From assembly GCA_037447655.1 (NCBI GenBank), contig JBBHKE010002723.1, forward strand, positions 1 through 25,709: DNA of 25,709 nucleotides, given 5' to 3'. Of the stretch, positions 9,873-21,500 are shown one piece after another; position 1 is the first letter of the stretch, and every line of letters starts with the position of its first letter. Both the position numbers and the translations under genes were made by a program. A model generated the notes under the pieces. That model ran no database searches and was not told the DNA's origin. It was given only the letters and a program-made list of their open reading frames with translations. The DNA is from Zygnema cylindricum. Its lineage: Eukaryota; Streptophyta; Zygnematophyceae; Zygnematales; Zygnemataceae.

Positions 9873-10574
9873 ACATTGAAGTAAAAGTAAATATAAAAGG
9901 TCTTATGTTTGGTTTGTGGTAATATTACCCATGTATTCATGTTGATATGGAATCATTCCTTTGTTAAATGTAACATTTCATTTATTTTATTTGTAGATTC
10001 TCTTCTAGTGACCCACGGTTTTTGAACTCTGTTTTCCGTTTGTACATAAATGTACATGTAAATGTACATATATGTGCAATGAAAAAACATTCCGAAGATT
10101 TTTTTTTATTTTTTTTGTATGTTACTGACAGGCTATGTCTTTTTTTTTTAGTTAACAATTTGCCCTGAGTGTGGATATTGTTACAAACCTTCCATGTTTA
10201 AGGACAATGCTCCGACAAAAAATTATTGTATATGATCAAGAAAAGAAAAACAAAATACAAAATATGAAATAAAAAATACAAATTCCATACTCGTGTATGG
10301 AATATTTGATAATTGTTGTTGTCCACATTAACATGTAGGAAACTTCACAAATGTAGTTTTTCTACTTATGAAGCATCTACTTTTGGACAAGACGCATTCT
10401 AAACAAGAATATGTCGCATAAATTTATATGGGGTGACATGTCAGAGTGACGAGATACAAGGCCATGTATCGCCTTTTCATGTGTGCCACATGCAGCACAA
10501 GTCTTAGAGATTTACTGCTATCCAAACCTCTTTGAAATCCTAGTTTCCGTTTTATTAGGTAGCCCAAGCTCTAG

Positions 10575-10605
10575 AAATTGGTGGGTCGATCTGACCCACC
10601 AATTT
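10575..10605. other. Perfect 13-bp hairpin, 5-nt loop
   Basis: AAATTGGTGGGTC at 10575-10587 pairs exactly with GACCCACCAATTT at 10593-10605 around the loop GATCT. It lies about 700 bp past the cyclotransferase stop codon and is not inside a recognised gene. Confidence 0.9.
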
Positions 10606-10689
10606 AGGTAGACCAAGGAACAGCGGTGTAAATAGAAGGGGTACTTGTGACGTTTGTTGTTCAAAGAGGTCGACGACCTTCCAGTGGTG

Positions 10690-10925
10690 TGTACCGCACA
10701 AGTAGGGAATTGGCGGAATCAACACCGTGTGTTATTATTACCGTTAATTTTTTCTTTGTAACTTGAGCCTAACTTTTTTGAGTGCACACTTGTCAGGTTA
10801 TTAATTCGACGGCTGCGATAGAAAGGTGGAATCTCCACCTACCGATTGACTCTCTTCACACGGGAATTGCAAATGTGTGCACAGAGATAAGTTAGTTTAA
10901 GTGGCAAAAAAAGCAGAAACGCTAA
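10690..10925 (+). repeat. Hairpin-bearing dispersed repeat, copy B
   Basis: Second copy of the repeat at 9199-9430. The hairpin is AGGTGGA (10824-10830) with TCCACCT (10834-10840). Flanking words GCACACTTGTC and GTGTGCAC are shared with copy A. Confidence 0.75.
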
Positions 10926-12507
10926 TAACCATACATGGTGTAGTGCTGGAACTGTAACACCCCTTTTCGACCAAAGCTCTGGTGTGAAAGCGATGCTGCG
11001 TCTTAAGAAAAAGCAATTTATGACCTTCCACAATAAATTCCCATGGCCATAAACTGCTCAATCATTGAAACAACCTTTAAATGACCCTTTTTGGGCCGGA
11101 TGGTGAGTCCATCATAGAGTCTACAATAGCGATCAACAGGTGTGCAAAACGAGAGCACCATGTGCTGTGCTTTTCATTTTCGTTTTTCACTCCCTATCTC
11201 GTTTCTTCGGTTCATTTTGACTTTTGGTTTTGCTTTTTCCCGTATTGTTAAATAGTTTACCAGCACGCTTTTTTAATAAATGTGTGTATTAGAACATATT
11301 AAGAAGGCAATATCCAAGGCTTCAACTGCAAAGCCGCGTGCCTCATAATAGCACAACACCGTAATATTGGAAAAATTGCCAAAATTTCCAAATCTCTCGG
11401 AGGGTGAATATTGGGAGCCAAGACCTTGAACAGTGGAGGACAAAATATTACCACACTAATGATGGTCAAATGCGTCAAATACCAGGATAAAACCAAACAA
11501 ATTTTCCCACAAAAGGACAATGAATTACATCCGCCAACGCGGAACGAGGCAAGAAATTCTCCTTCGGCAATTCTCGAATACAGGAAGGCAAGGAGAGACG
11601 GGCAAAACCGAGGGTTCCAAAACGACAACCACAAGAAGCAAATGCGAATGGATATAACACAACAAAAGTGGCAACAATCAGTGTTACCAACCCTAAACGC
11701 AAAGTTCTCAATGATGAAGCACAGGATGAACCCATAGCACATCCAAAATTAATGGACGAAAAAAATAGGCTAGCAACCTCAAGATTTAGGGACATCCATA
11801 AACGGCGTTAAATGGCACATTCATGAGTGAAATTTAAGTCACAAGTATCACAAGGCCAAAGTAATGTGATCAGTAGAATGGTATTCAGGCCACCGACCAG
11901 CCGCCAAATCGACTTTTAGGAAGGCTACTTCATCTAAGAATGTTAGGTGCACACCAGCCATTTTAAGAAGAATGACACGTGTTTACAAGATTCTTATCAA
12001 AGCATATCCAATGAGGCAAACCCTTTCACAAACTCTATCCCTGAAATTGTTTTCGTTTTTTGCCTCTTTTGGCAATTGTTTATTATACTTCCCAGTCAAA
12101 CTATTGATTACTACTGCGTTGCCCCGTTTATTTTGAGTTTTAGAGACCAACATTCAATAGACTCAAAAAGTTACAAGCTAAAAAAGCATTCTTGTAGTTA
12201 AAGAGGCCCCAAACATAGTTTCGAGCCTCTGATCCACAGAGTTTTTTGTAAGCTTTCATTATAGAATCTGCCACATGTATACTACGTATGACCGTAAAGA
12301 ACCTCAGTTTTCAGTACAATCATTTTTTCCGGAAAAAGGAAAGCTTACACATACCGTATCTTCTTATGTTTTCTACTGTGGATTGATGAGTTTTCATCAT
12401 TTGAACCATTGATGTGGTTGAAGAGCTCTCGAATGTTTTGAGACCAACATTATTTTGTCATTTCTCCTTCTACATTTCCATTTCTCATCCTTTGGATTGT
12501 GAAAAAC

Positions 12508-12582
12508 TTACATGGAGTAGGCCTTATCTACTGCCCAGCTCATATCAGCCGCCTTATCTTGCAATAGAGACTCAATATGGCC
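12508..12582 (-). CDS. H+-ATPase exon 20 (C-terminus, ends YSM)
   Basis: Residues 940-963. Acceptor TTCTAACAG|GGC, then [20 protein letters not shown] and AYSM, stop TAA at 12508-12510. GHIESLL matches the conserved GHVESVV that follows TLK in plant pumps, and the exon is in phase 0 with exon 19. The length after the TLR/TLK is 24 residues here and 23 in AHA2. The penultimate residue is Ser962 instead of Thr. The stop codon lies within a GTAAGT donor-like word. Confidence 0.82.
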   Translation of the reverse strand, partial: GHIESLLQDKAADMSWAVDKAYSM

Positions 12583-15500
12583 CTGTTAGAAGAAAACACG
12601 GAAGCCATGTTATTTCCTTTGTATAAAACTTAAATCTTATTGGAAAGAGAAAATCGTTTCCACCTTTCATGGCTCCTATCCCTATATGAAAGCCAGTCAA
12701 ATTCCCCTGGGATCATAGTAATCGCGTAAATTTAGTTTATTACACTTGTACGGTTCCACAAAAATTCTCTATCTTTTTGTTAACTTTTAACAATTCTTGT
12801 GAATCCAAAACATGTATATGGTTTACTTGGGTAATAGCTTGTCTATGTTCCCCCTGGATCCTCGTTGACTCCCTATCTTTTAGGGATATGGAATTATTGC
12901 ACAATTGCGATTCCTTCCTATATTCAATAAAATGCAAAGCTGTATTTGCTGATTTCTATTTTTCTTGCTAGAAGAGAAACCCCACCGCAGTAAACAAATT
13001 AATTGGCATGTGGTTCATATTAGTGTTAATAATTCTTATTCAGTCCTAAATGGCGTCGCTGCTTTTGAACTGTTTAAAGATGTGGTGTTTAGAAAAAACT
13101 GATTAGTATCATTAACACTATTTTATAGTCAGAGGGCAAAACAAACTGACACTGAATTAGTGTTATTGGCTCTAATAATAATTCACGGTGTAACTACACC
13201 GCCCATCTGGTTGAGCTAATCACTCTAATTCCAGCCAGTATTTTTTTGACCCGAAATCATAAATCAGTGTTAATAACACTATTTAAGTAGCCCACAATAA
13301 GCTACGCTGCAAGACATAATGTAGTGTATTTTATTCTAAGGGACTAATAACGCTAATAATTCACCCTTCTCCTGAAGCAACCATGGGTCGTTAAATCGTT
13401 TCGTGTACACAAAAATTAACACTCTCAGTGTGGGTTGTGCAAGCTTTTGATTCTTTCATCATTGTTGATGCACAATCCACACTAATCATGGTGGTGCCTC
13501 TTACGGAAAAGTTCTGTACGCAACGGATTATAATAGACCTTAAAAATCTAAACTAAATTTCGTTGAAAAGCAGAACCGAGCACATCAATAGTTGCGGGTA
13601 GGATCTCACCCTGAGAGTGTATCGGCTTTGGATCTGTGCGATTTCAGCCCTCCTCATTGCATCCATGACGACTTCTGTAAAAAAAAAAAGTTATGTTAAA
13701 ACATATTCATCTGAGACAAGGGTATATAAGCCAGTTTGTAATCCCACGTTTTATTTAGTCAATTTTGACCAGTTATTTTACAAGTAGGATATTAGCTATG
13801 AACCATGAAACTGACCACAAGCTCACAATTGTAACTCTCATATGCATCTTTCTTAGAAGAAGTCCAACTTTAATATTAAGTAGAAAAATAAATTGAAGGT
13901 AACAAATGGATCATAAGTTCTCAAACCTGGTAGATGTGGCGGCCTATGAACAGAGTGTTTGGGCGTGCCAGTGAGGGATCTTCCCTCTATTGCACTTCGT
14001 TGCTCAGCGGCCCACTGTGCTTGTCGATCTCGTTGACCGTAATTTTTAGCACGCGTAAAAAATGCCTTCAAGAAAAGAACCATGACAAAACAAAACTTAA
14101 CGAAGATGATGATGATGACGATGATGATGATGATGGTGATGATGATGTAATGGTAAGTATGGAGCTTTTCTTAGCATGCGGTGATAACTGATGGTTCAAG
14201 TGTTAAATACTTGCCATCCAATAAATGTTTGTCATTCAAAAGGCAAAAGTACATACAAGAAAAGGACAATCTCCCCTGTTTATCTGTAACTTTTTGTACC
14301 AACAAAAAGGTCCGAACAGTCTTGAGGCACAGAGGTCTTTCCAAAGGCCTTAGACCAGCCTATAACTTTCCTAATTTAACCTTCAAGCCTGGTCGATTTT
14401 CAGTAATGTTGGGTATCGGGTAAAATCATATCGCGATAAGTTCGATATTGGATACATCGATTATCGATCGGTCAGAGGCCTTGATATATCGCACCGGGAC
14501 CAACACATTATATCGCGATATATTTTTGGTACAAGGTGGGTGTCCGTACAGGTCCAGTACGGAATATCGTACGTAAAATCGTACGGAAAATACCCCAACA
14601 CACTGAGCGCACCACGGCGGGGGGGGGGGGGGCCTTTGGAAAAAAAAATTGACCTAGCGTCACTTCGGTATATTGCGATGGAAATATATCGTGATATCGG
14701 CCGATATATCGCAGAAATATCGTGATATTAAGCTCCTCGATATATTGAAGCGATATATCGATTATCGGGTACCCAAATTTAGGTACATATCGAATATCGG
14801 CAAGGAGCCCTCGATACCCAGCGTTAGTTTTCAGGCATGAAGGTTATTGTCATTGGAGGAAACCAAGCAAAAGGAGTGATATATTTGATAATTGAAGTCA
14901 TTTGTTAATTCCCCTGATGTAGGTAAATCCTGTAGAAAACCCACCTTTCTTTCCGTTAGGAGATCCCAGGCATTTCCCTCCATGACGTAACGCGTCAAAA
15001 GTTTCAAAAAGTCGAGAGGGACGAATACAATTAAGTCATAAAGCCAAATAACGCCCGCCCATTTCCAGCCAATGCCAGTGATGGGAACAAAGCCCCAATT
15101 TGCGTAAACCGCAAGTAACGTCGCGATCTACAAAACAATGGTTTCCATTTAGTTTCTTTGACATTTACAAAAAAGTCACTGCTGAAATATTGACATTGTA
15201 CCAGCTTCCACTGAGGGTTTAGTTTGAGGTCAAAAATGTAAGAGAGATTATGAGATATCTAGTGGAGGCATGACTCTTTTTTCAAGCAATAATGCTTGTG
15301 CGTCTATAGCAACGAATGGCAGAAAATAAAGGAGATAGGGTGTTCACTGCAGTTGTCTAGACTTCAGTTTTAAACTTTTTTCATCAGCCCTGGTCTGGAA
15401 ACGTCACACATGAGATTTTGTGGACTCCTGATAAACTCGAGCTAGTAAACTTTTCAGCGGAATCCACAATAATCACGGTAAATGGTAAGAGCTTACAAGC

Positions 15501-18500
15501 TGCGCAATAACGAACGCCGAAAATAGAAGAAATCCCGGACGTTCCATGAATGAAAAAGTTTGAGATCGGGTGACAAAAATGAGTGCTTGACTGATGATGC
15601 TGACTTGAAGGTACACAGCAGCTGTTTGACGGCCATAACTGTCGTTGAGATCATCGACATGGAAGACGCTCTGTAATCATGATACGAGACGAATGCAAAG
15701 ATAATTGGAAAAGCTTTGTGTGGACGTCATGTCGGTCATATTGGTTGTGAAGGAGAATGATGAGCTGATTATTTTACCTTCTTGAGTTCCTAGAGGACAA
15801 ATACTTCTATCGATAAGCCATGGGTGCAACCAAATAAACGTAACCAGTTAGAGTTTACCGCAGGCATATATACTTTTTGCTCTACAGACATTGGAAATTT
15901 ATCAACATCTGCTTCAAAAAGGAGTGCTGATTGCTTCAATATAGAAGCCCTTAAAAGTCTACCATGCTCGAAAATGGGGTCTATATTAGTTTCCAATACA
16001 ACGGGTGAAAAAAACCTTTTGGGGGTGTTTTTGGAATAAGCCCTTGACTTCCTACTTGTCCTACCAATAGGGACGAGAAAGGAAAGCTTAAAAGTATCCC
16101 ATAATCAGTTGGATGTGTGCTAAAGAGTAAGCAAATTGGTGTTAGGGTGGAAAAGATCCTTTGTGGTACAATGGAGTGCATTGGCTTCAAAAATGTACGT
16201 ACCGCGAAAAATCCCTTCGTAATGGCATAGTAAAACATAACTGTCCAGAAAGCGAGGTAGAGTCCAAGTACAACTCCAACTGTGAAAATCTCTCGTAGTC
16301 GCCAAGAATCAGGCACTTGAGATGGCCTAACTCGATCCTTTGAGATGGTCATTATTGTTCCGTCGTTGAGAATAGCAATAATAAGAACCATAAAAGGTGG
16401 GAAATCAAATTGCCAAATAAGAGCCAGAAGCAGGAAACCCACCACGATTCGAACAGTGATTGATATTGCATAGATTGTGTAATTCTGTGACACCCGAGAA
16501 AATTTCTTTTGATATTTTAGAAAATGTTTGAAGTGATATTATCGTTAACAACTCTTGTAAAAACCAGTCACTCTTTCAGCTTCCTGTCAAAACCAAAATG
16601 ATGTGACAGGTGCACCACGCGCAACCATTAGTGTGTCTCTAACAACAACCTAATTAAGTAAGTCAAAAACGATAACCTGCTCTATTCCTAGACGGGTGGT
16701 TCCCAGACAGGTGAGCCATTACTTATGTTTTGCTGTAAACAAATTCACCTAATTCACCTAAAAAACCATAAATTAGAGTTAGTCCACCAGTGATGTAAGC
16801 CACGCTAATTGAAAGCGGAAATCGGTGATTTCAATGTGACAGATTGCACCTCCTCTCCCTTCTTTTAATTCACCTATTTCACTAATTGAAGCAAACTTGT
16901 CCAGAGCTCCAGGACTTCAGAAACATACCTTCATACGCTGAAAAATGACACGTGCCCTCATTATGGCAGTAATTATTGTCCTTAATCCGGGCTGAGTCAA
17001 CACTATATCGGCAGCATCTCGTGCAGCATCAGTTGCTCCTGCGACTGCAATTCCAATATTGGCCTTTTTTAAAGCAGGGGCATCGTTAACACCATCTCCA
17101 GTCATCGCTGTGATGTGATTCCTTTCTTGAAGGAGTTGTACAATGTAATACTTGTGTTCTGGAAAAAAAAAAAAGACCATGAGATTCCAGACGGCACACA
17201 TTTCAGTCACAGTAAGTCATACTGTCACATCAAGACATCTGGTCAAATTGAACGGTACATTGGAAAGTAGTTTCACATTGAGAGATAAGGTCATGTTGAG
17301 CTCCTATAGTGATTAAGACCACCTCTTTACTGTAGCCAGTAACTCAACCCGGTCTCTCATTTTATATATACCACAGTCCTCTCAACACAAATGAGAGCTA
17401 ATTTGCAGTGTTAGAAACATCAAAATTTAAAAACTATTTACAGACAAGCTGGCAAGAGAGGCTTTTCATGAAAATTATGACAGAATGTTGTGATTTTGTT
17501 TTGTTATATGGGTAGAGCTTTCTTGCCGGGAAATACGCCTGCAAACCCGTCGGCATTCTCGACGATGTCATGTCGACTGGTTCCTATGGGAATATGTGAA
17601 TCATCAGTCAGTAGGGCGGTAGGATAAAGATTGGTTCCCATGCCAAGCCTTCGGGCAGTCTCCTTGCCGATGGCCAATTGATCACCTGAAAAAAAAACAA
17701 AAGATAGATGCAGTAAACCAAAATTTGAAGCTTATTTTTATTTATATATACAACGCCAAGGCTCTGTAAAAGAGGATGCCTGGTTAGATCTGAGGCGAAC
17801 ACTCAATGTTCAAAGGATCAAACAAAAAAGTAGTTATAAGCATCAAGACGTCTATATAGCACTTTACTTCGAGTTGTCAGTTAAAAAATCTACGTAAAAG
17901 TGAAATAGCTACAGAATTTTATATTTGAATCAGCTCAAACTACGATGAGCCCAATTTTTTTTCTCTCTTCGATCCTTCCTAGTAATTCTTAATGCCTACC
18001 GTCTTCTTCAAGTACATTTCGCCATACTATCCTAAGTATTTGATTGATACCTGTGATCATTTTCACTGCCACACCAAGCTCGAGTGCTCTGTCAATAGTC
18101 TCTGCTGTATCGTGTCTTGGAGGGTCAAACAAGGGCAGTAAACCGACCATCTCCCAAATTCCACCCCCCTCTCCCTTTACACCAACTTCTGGTCCTTCAG
18201 GAATCCTCTGTAAAAAGATAGATCCATGAGAATCGTCCTCTTTCTTAGTTATTTTCTTGCTAGTGGTCACTTATGACCATCAAGCACACATAGGCGATAG
18301 TCTCTTAACAAACATTTAGCAGAGAAATTGCATACTTTAATGTTTTCAAAATAACTTAGTATCTTAATGCAGTCATAAGGTTCACATTCTGCCTACACAT
18401 TCCGGTTATGATTAAGTTTTCTGCAACTGGTTTACCATTATGAAAGAGCTATCCTTCCATTTCAACTTCCTTTAGTCAAAACAATTTGACCTGAGGGACT

Positions 18501-21500
18501 GGACAGTACTTGAATAGCAACAGCGAGGGACCGCAAGCCTCGAGATGCAAAATTCTCCACCTCTTCATGGAAGCTATTTTTTATAACTTCCATGTTATGA
18601 ACCATGTTCAATACCTGCTCATCAAAAATAACCCCACCCTGTCATTTATCATGGTACATGACTGTTAATGGAGCCATATTGAGGGAAAGGAACTAAAAAA
18701 TAGAATCACAAGTTGAATGAAAAAATAAAAATTGTTCAATGACAATTATTTAAATGTACATTACCTGTTCCGGTGCCCCTTTGCAAACTCTCTCCACACG
18801 TTCATCTTGCAGCTGGTACGTGATTGCCGCACGTTTGGCGATGGGATTGAAAGGAAGGAAATGCAATTCTTTTATTCCTTCTCTTGCCTGAAAAAAAATT
18901 ACTCAGAAGAACTGAATGTTTAAAAACATAAACATAACCTCCATAATAGTTATGCATGGCAAGTTTATAAATGGTCACATGAGCTAATAAGATCTGAGCA
19001 AGGACTGAGCCTGAATCTGACATGAGTGATGTGTCTATTAAGAAGTCGGGGTAACATCGTTTTACACCTATTTTGTCTCTTGCCGCTCATATTCATTTCG
19101 GTTTCCATTTTCCCTTTCTTTTTTATTTCCATGTACTCCGATGGTAGTTTTTAATAAATCTCATTAACATATTTCCTATACAAAAACTCTAAAAAACAAG
19201 CATATTTCAGGCAGGAAAGCATGCGAAAGAATATGTGTTTATATACTTACCCAGGACTAACAAAATGAGCATTTTCATCTGCATATCATTCCTCAACTTG
19301 GTTTACTGCCAGGCAAGCATGTACCTGTATTCAAAAATGTGGTCATGAATGCATAAATATCCTTAGCAAAAACCTTTAATCAGAATGACATTTCATGTGA
19401 TCGGAATTACCATGGAGGGATCCTCAAGTGTGTTGAGAATCGCACTATCAATGGGGTCAGGATGGTCCACACGACTCGCTCTCGCAGCCAAAAGAAGGAC
19501 ATCACTCTTATTCAATCCTTTTGTGAATACCTGTAAAATAATGTAAAAAGATAGACATGAAATATGTCTTTCCCAACTCTTCAAAGTGACAATCAAACTC
19601 TAGTAATGACTGAAAATTGCCTTGCTTATCCTTTTTGTTTATTCCCCCCACATGTTGTTTTTCAGTTTTTGCAATGCTACTTCCTTTTGTTCCCATGGAC
19701 TCAGATGGTTTACCATCGCGCTTTTTAATAAAATCAGCCATATTTTTTGAAAATTGCATATGCTTGGATCTTCGGATCGAAATCCGGATTCGAGGGCTAG
19801 TGGAGGGAATATTAATCAAAATATCGCATCCTTTTTCACACGATTGATTGCAACGTAGGCTGTTATTGTAACAAAAAAAATGGGCAATGTAAATATTTAG
19901 TCGGTTAAGACTTACCCTAGTCATAGATACATCCACAGAAAGTTTATTAAGGGTTAATGTCCCAGTTTTATCGCAGCACAAGATGTCCATTCCAGCCATC
20001 TCCTCTATTGCGGTCATTCGCTTCACGATAGCACCCTGTTAAGAAAAAAAAAGAATAGGGAATCCCAAAAATCCTTATTTAAACAATGAAGAAACATTCC
20101 TTGTGAAAAATCTGGGCATTTTATATGGGAATTCGATGTCAAAAATTGAGTCTCCTCGCATTTGAGCGTGGATTAGTCTCTCATTTGGAAAAGATAAGAC
20201 GTAATCCAGTGACTGAAACAGAAAACATGTTGACATCCCCAAGGATGAGAAAAAAATTAATAAAATATGACTACGTGCGGTCTCCTAGATTAGCGTTAAT
20301 TTTTTTGCTAGTTAAAAACGAGAGATTTTCTCAGCGTTTGGATTCTGAGGAGAGAAAACCTGAACCATGACTTTTTGTCGTCTTTTAGATTAGCTTTAAT
20401 TTTATTTTTCTGATCAAATACGATTTTTTTTTGTAGTGTTTGAGCCTCTACGCCAAAAGGAGAGACTACCTGATCGGCCAATCGGTGGGCTCCAATAGCC
20501 ATGGTAATTGACAAGACCGCTGGCATAGCTATGGGGATTCCTCCAATGAGTAAAACCAAAACGTTGTTGATTCCTTCCCGGTAAGGACGTTTTTGAATCG
20601 AATACATGACAATGATTTCAACAAATATCCCGACGAAAATGATCGCAATGCAAAAGGATCCAATCTTGGCCAGAACCTGGACAAAAACCAAAACCAATCA
20701 AAAAAAAAGAGTCAAGTTTTTCCTAGATAGTCACACTTGTGATATGTCATCTGCATGTGTAATCCATCTTTATTCACCGAGAAAATCCACTTAAACAATA
20801 ATATTTATTCAGCTGTACCTAGGGAGTCCTCTTATGTATAATTACAATGCCGATCCACATTGCATCATGTGTTGCTTCGAGATCAGGTGCACTCCACAAA
20901 ATGGGCCAGAATTTTTTGAAGGCACTCCAAAAAAGAAAGAAAGCTCCTAAGAAGAATAAGACTGCTAATAATGTGGCCCAGACTGACAAGAAAGCATGTT
21001 CTATTCTTCAGCTCATCAATTACCTAGGAAATGGACTTACCTTTTGGAAATGTCCTTGATGCTGTGTTGAGCTTACGAGATGTGCAGCTTTTCCAAAAAA
21101 TGTATGTAGTCCAGTTGCAATGACCAACCCCTGAAGCTCTCCTTGTTTACAGACGGAACCCGAATACACTTCATCACCAGGGTACTTGTTAACCGGTAAA
21201 GACTCGCCAGTCAGAGCCGACTACCCAACAATAAGAAACAACAACAAGCAGAAATGGCGAGAGAGAAATTGAGAGAGAGAGGACAGAAATTGACAAGGGA
21301 TCATCATAAGTCAAGTTAGTTTTTAGTCTTAGAGTATTTGATCGCACTCACATCTTAGGAAACCATGTTTCATACATCATATAAGTTTCAAGGGAAAAGA
21401 AAATGTAAAAGAGGAGAATAAACCATATTTACTCTTGTTGTGAAGAAATGAGAGTATATGGGAATCAAATTGGTCAAGTGGCGGGGTACTTTAACATGGT

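Larger units (their letters stand above)
9873..12507. other. Intergenic region between convergent genes
   Basis: No recognised gene. It holds 3' flanks of both genes, a perfect hairpin at 10575-10605 and hairpin-repeat copy B at 10690-10925. Overlapping open frames on both strands at 11299-11795 (147 and 108 codons) resemble nothing I know and may be decayed element sequence. Confidence 0.5.

Noticed and set aside
11299-11795. Overlapping 147- and 108-codon open frames on opposite strands.
   Set aside because: No recognisable domain, no splice context, no conserved motif; treated as unexplained intergenic sequence.
13553-13609. Read-through of exon 19 as the true C-terminus (18 extra codons).
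   Set aside because: A phase-0 exon with the conserved GHIES segment exists at 12508-12582 with good acceptor and donor; kept only as a possible isoform.
15790-16039. Open frames on both strands within intron 15 of the pump.
   Set aside because: No similarity to the pump or another family; they lie between two phase-matched exons.
19255-19322. A candidate H+-ATPase exon reading VHACL... with an in-frame stop, faintly like the VHFLPFNP segment, which would have made the gene a pseudogene.
   Set aside because: The true segment ([15 protein letters not shown]) is at 18765-18887 with good splice sites and phase, so the resemblance is chance.
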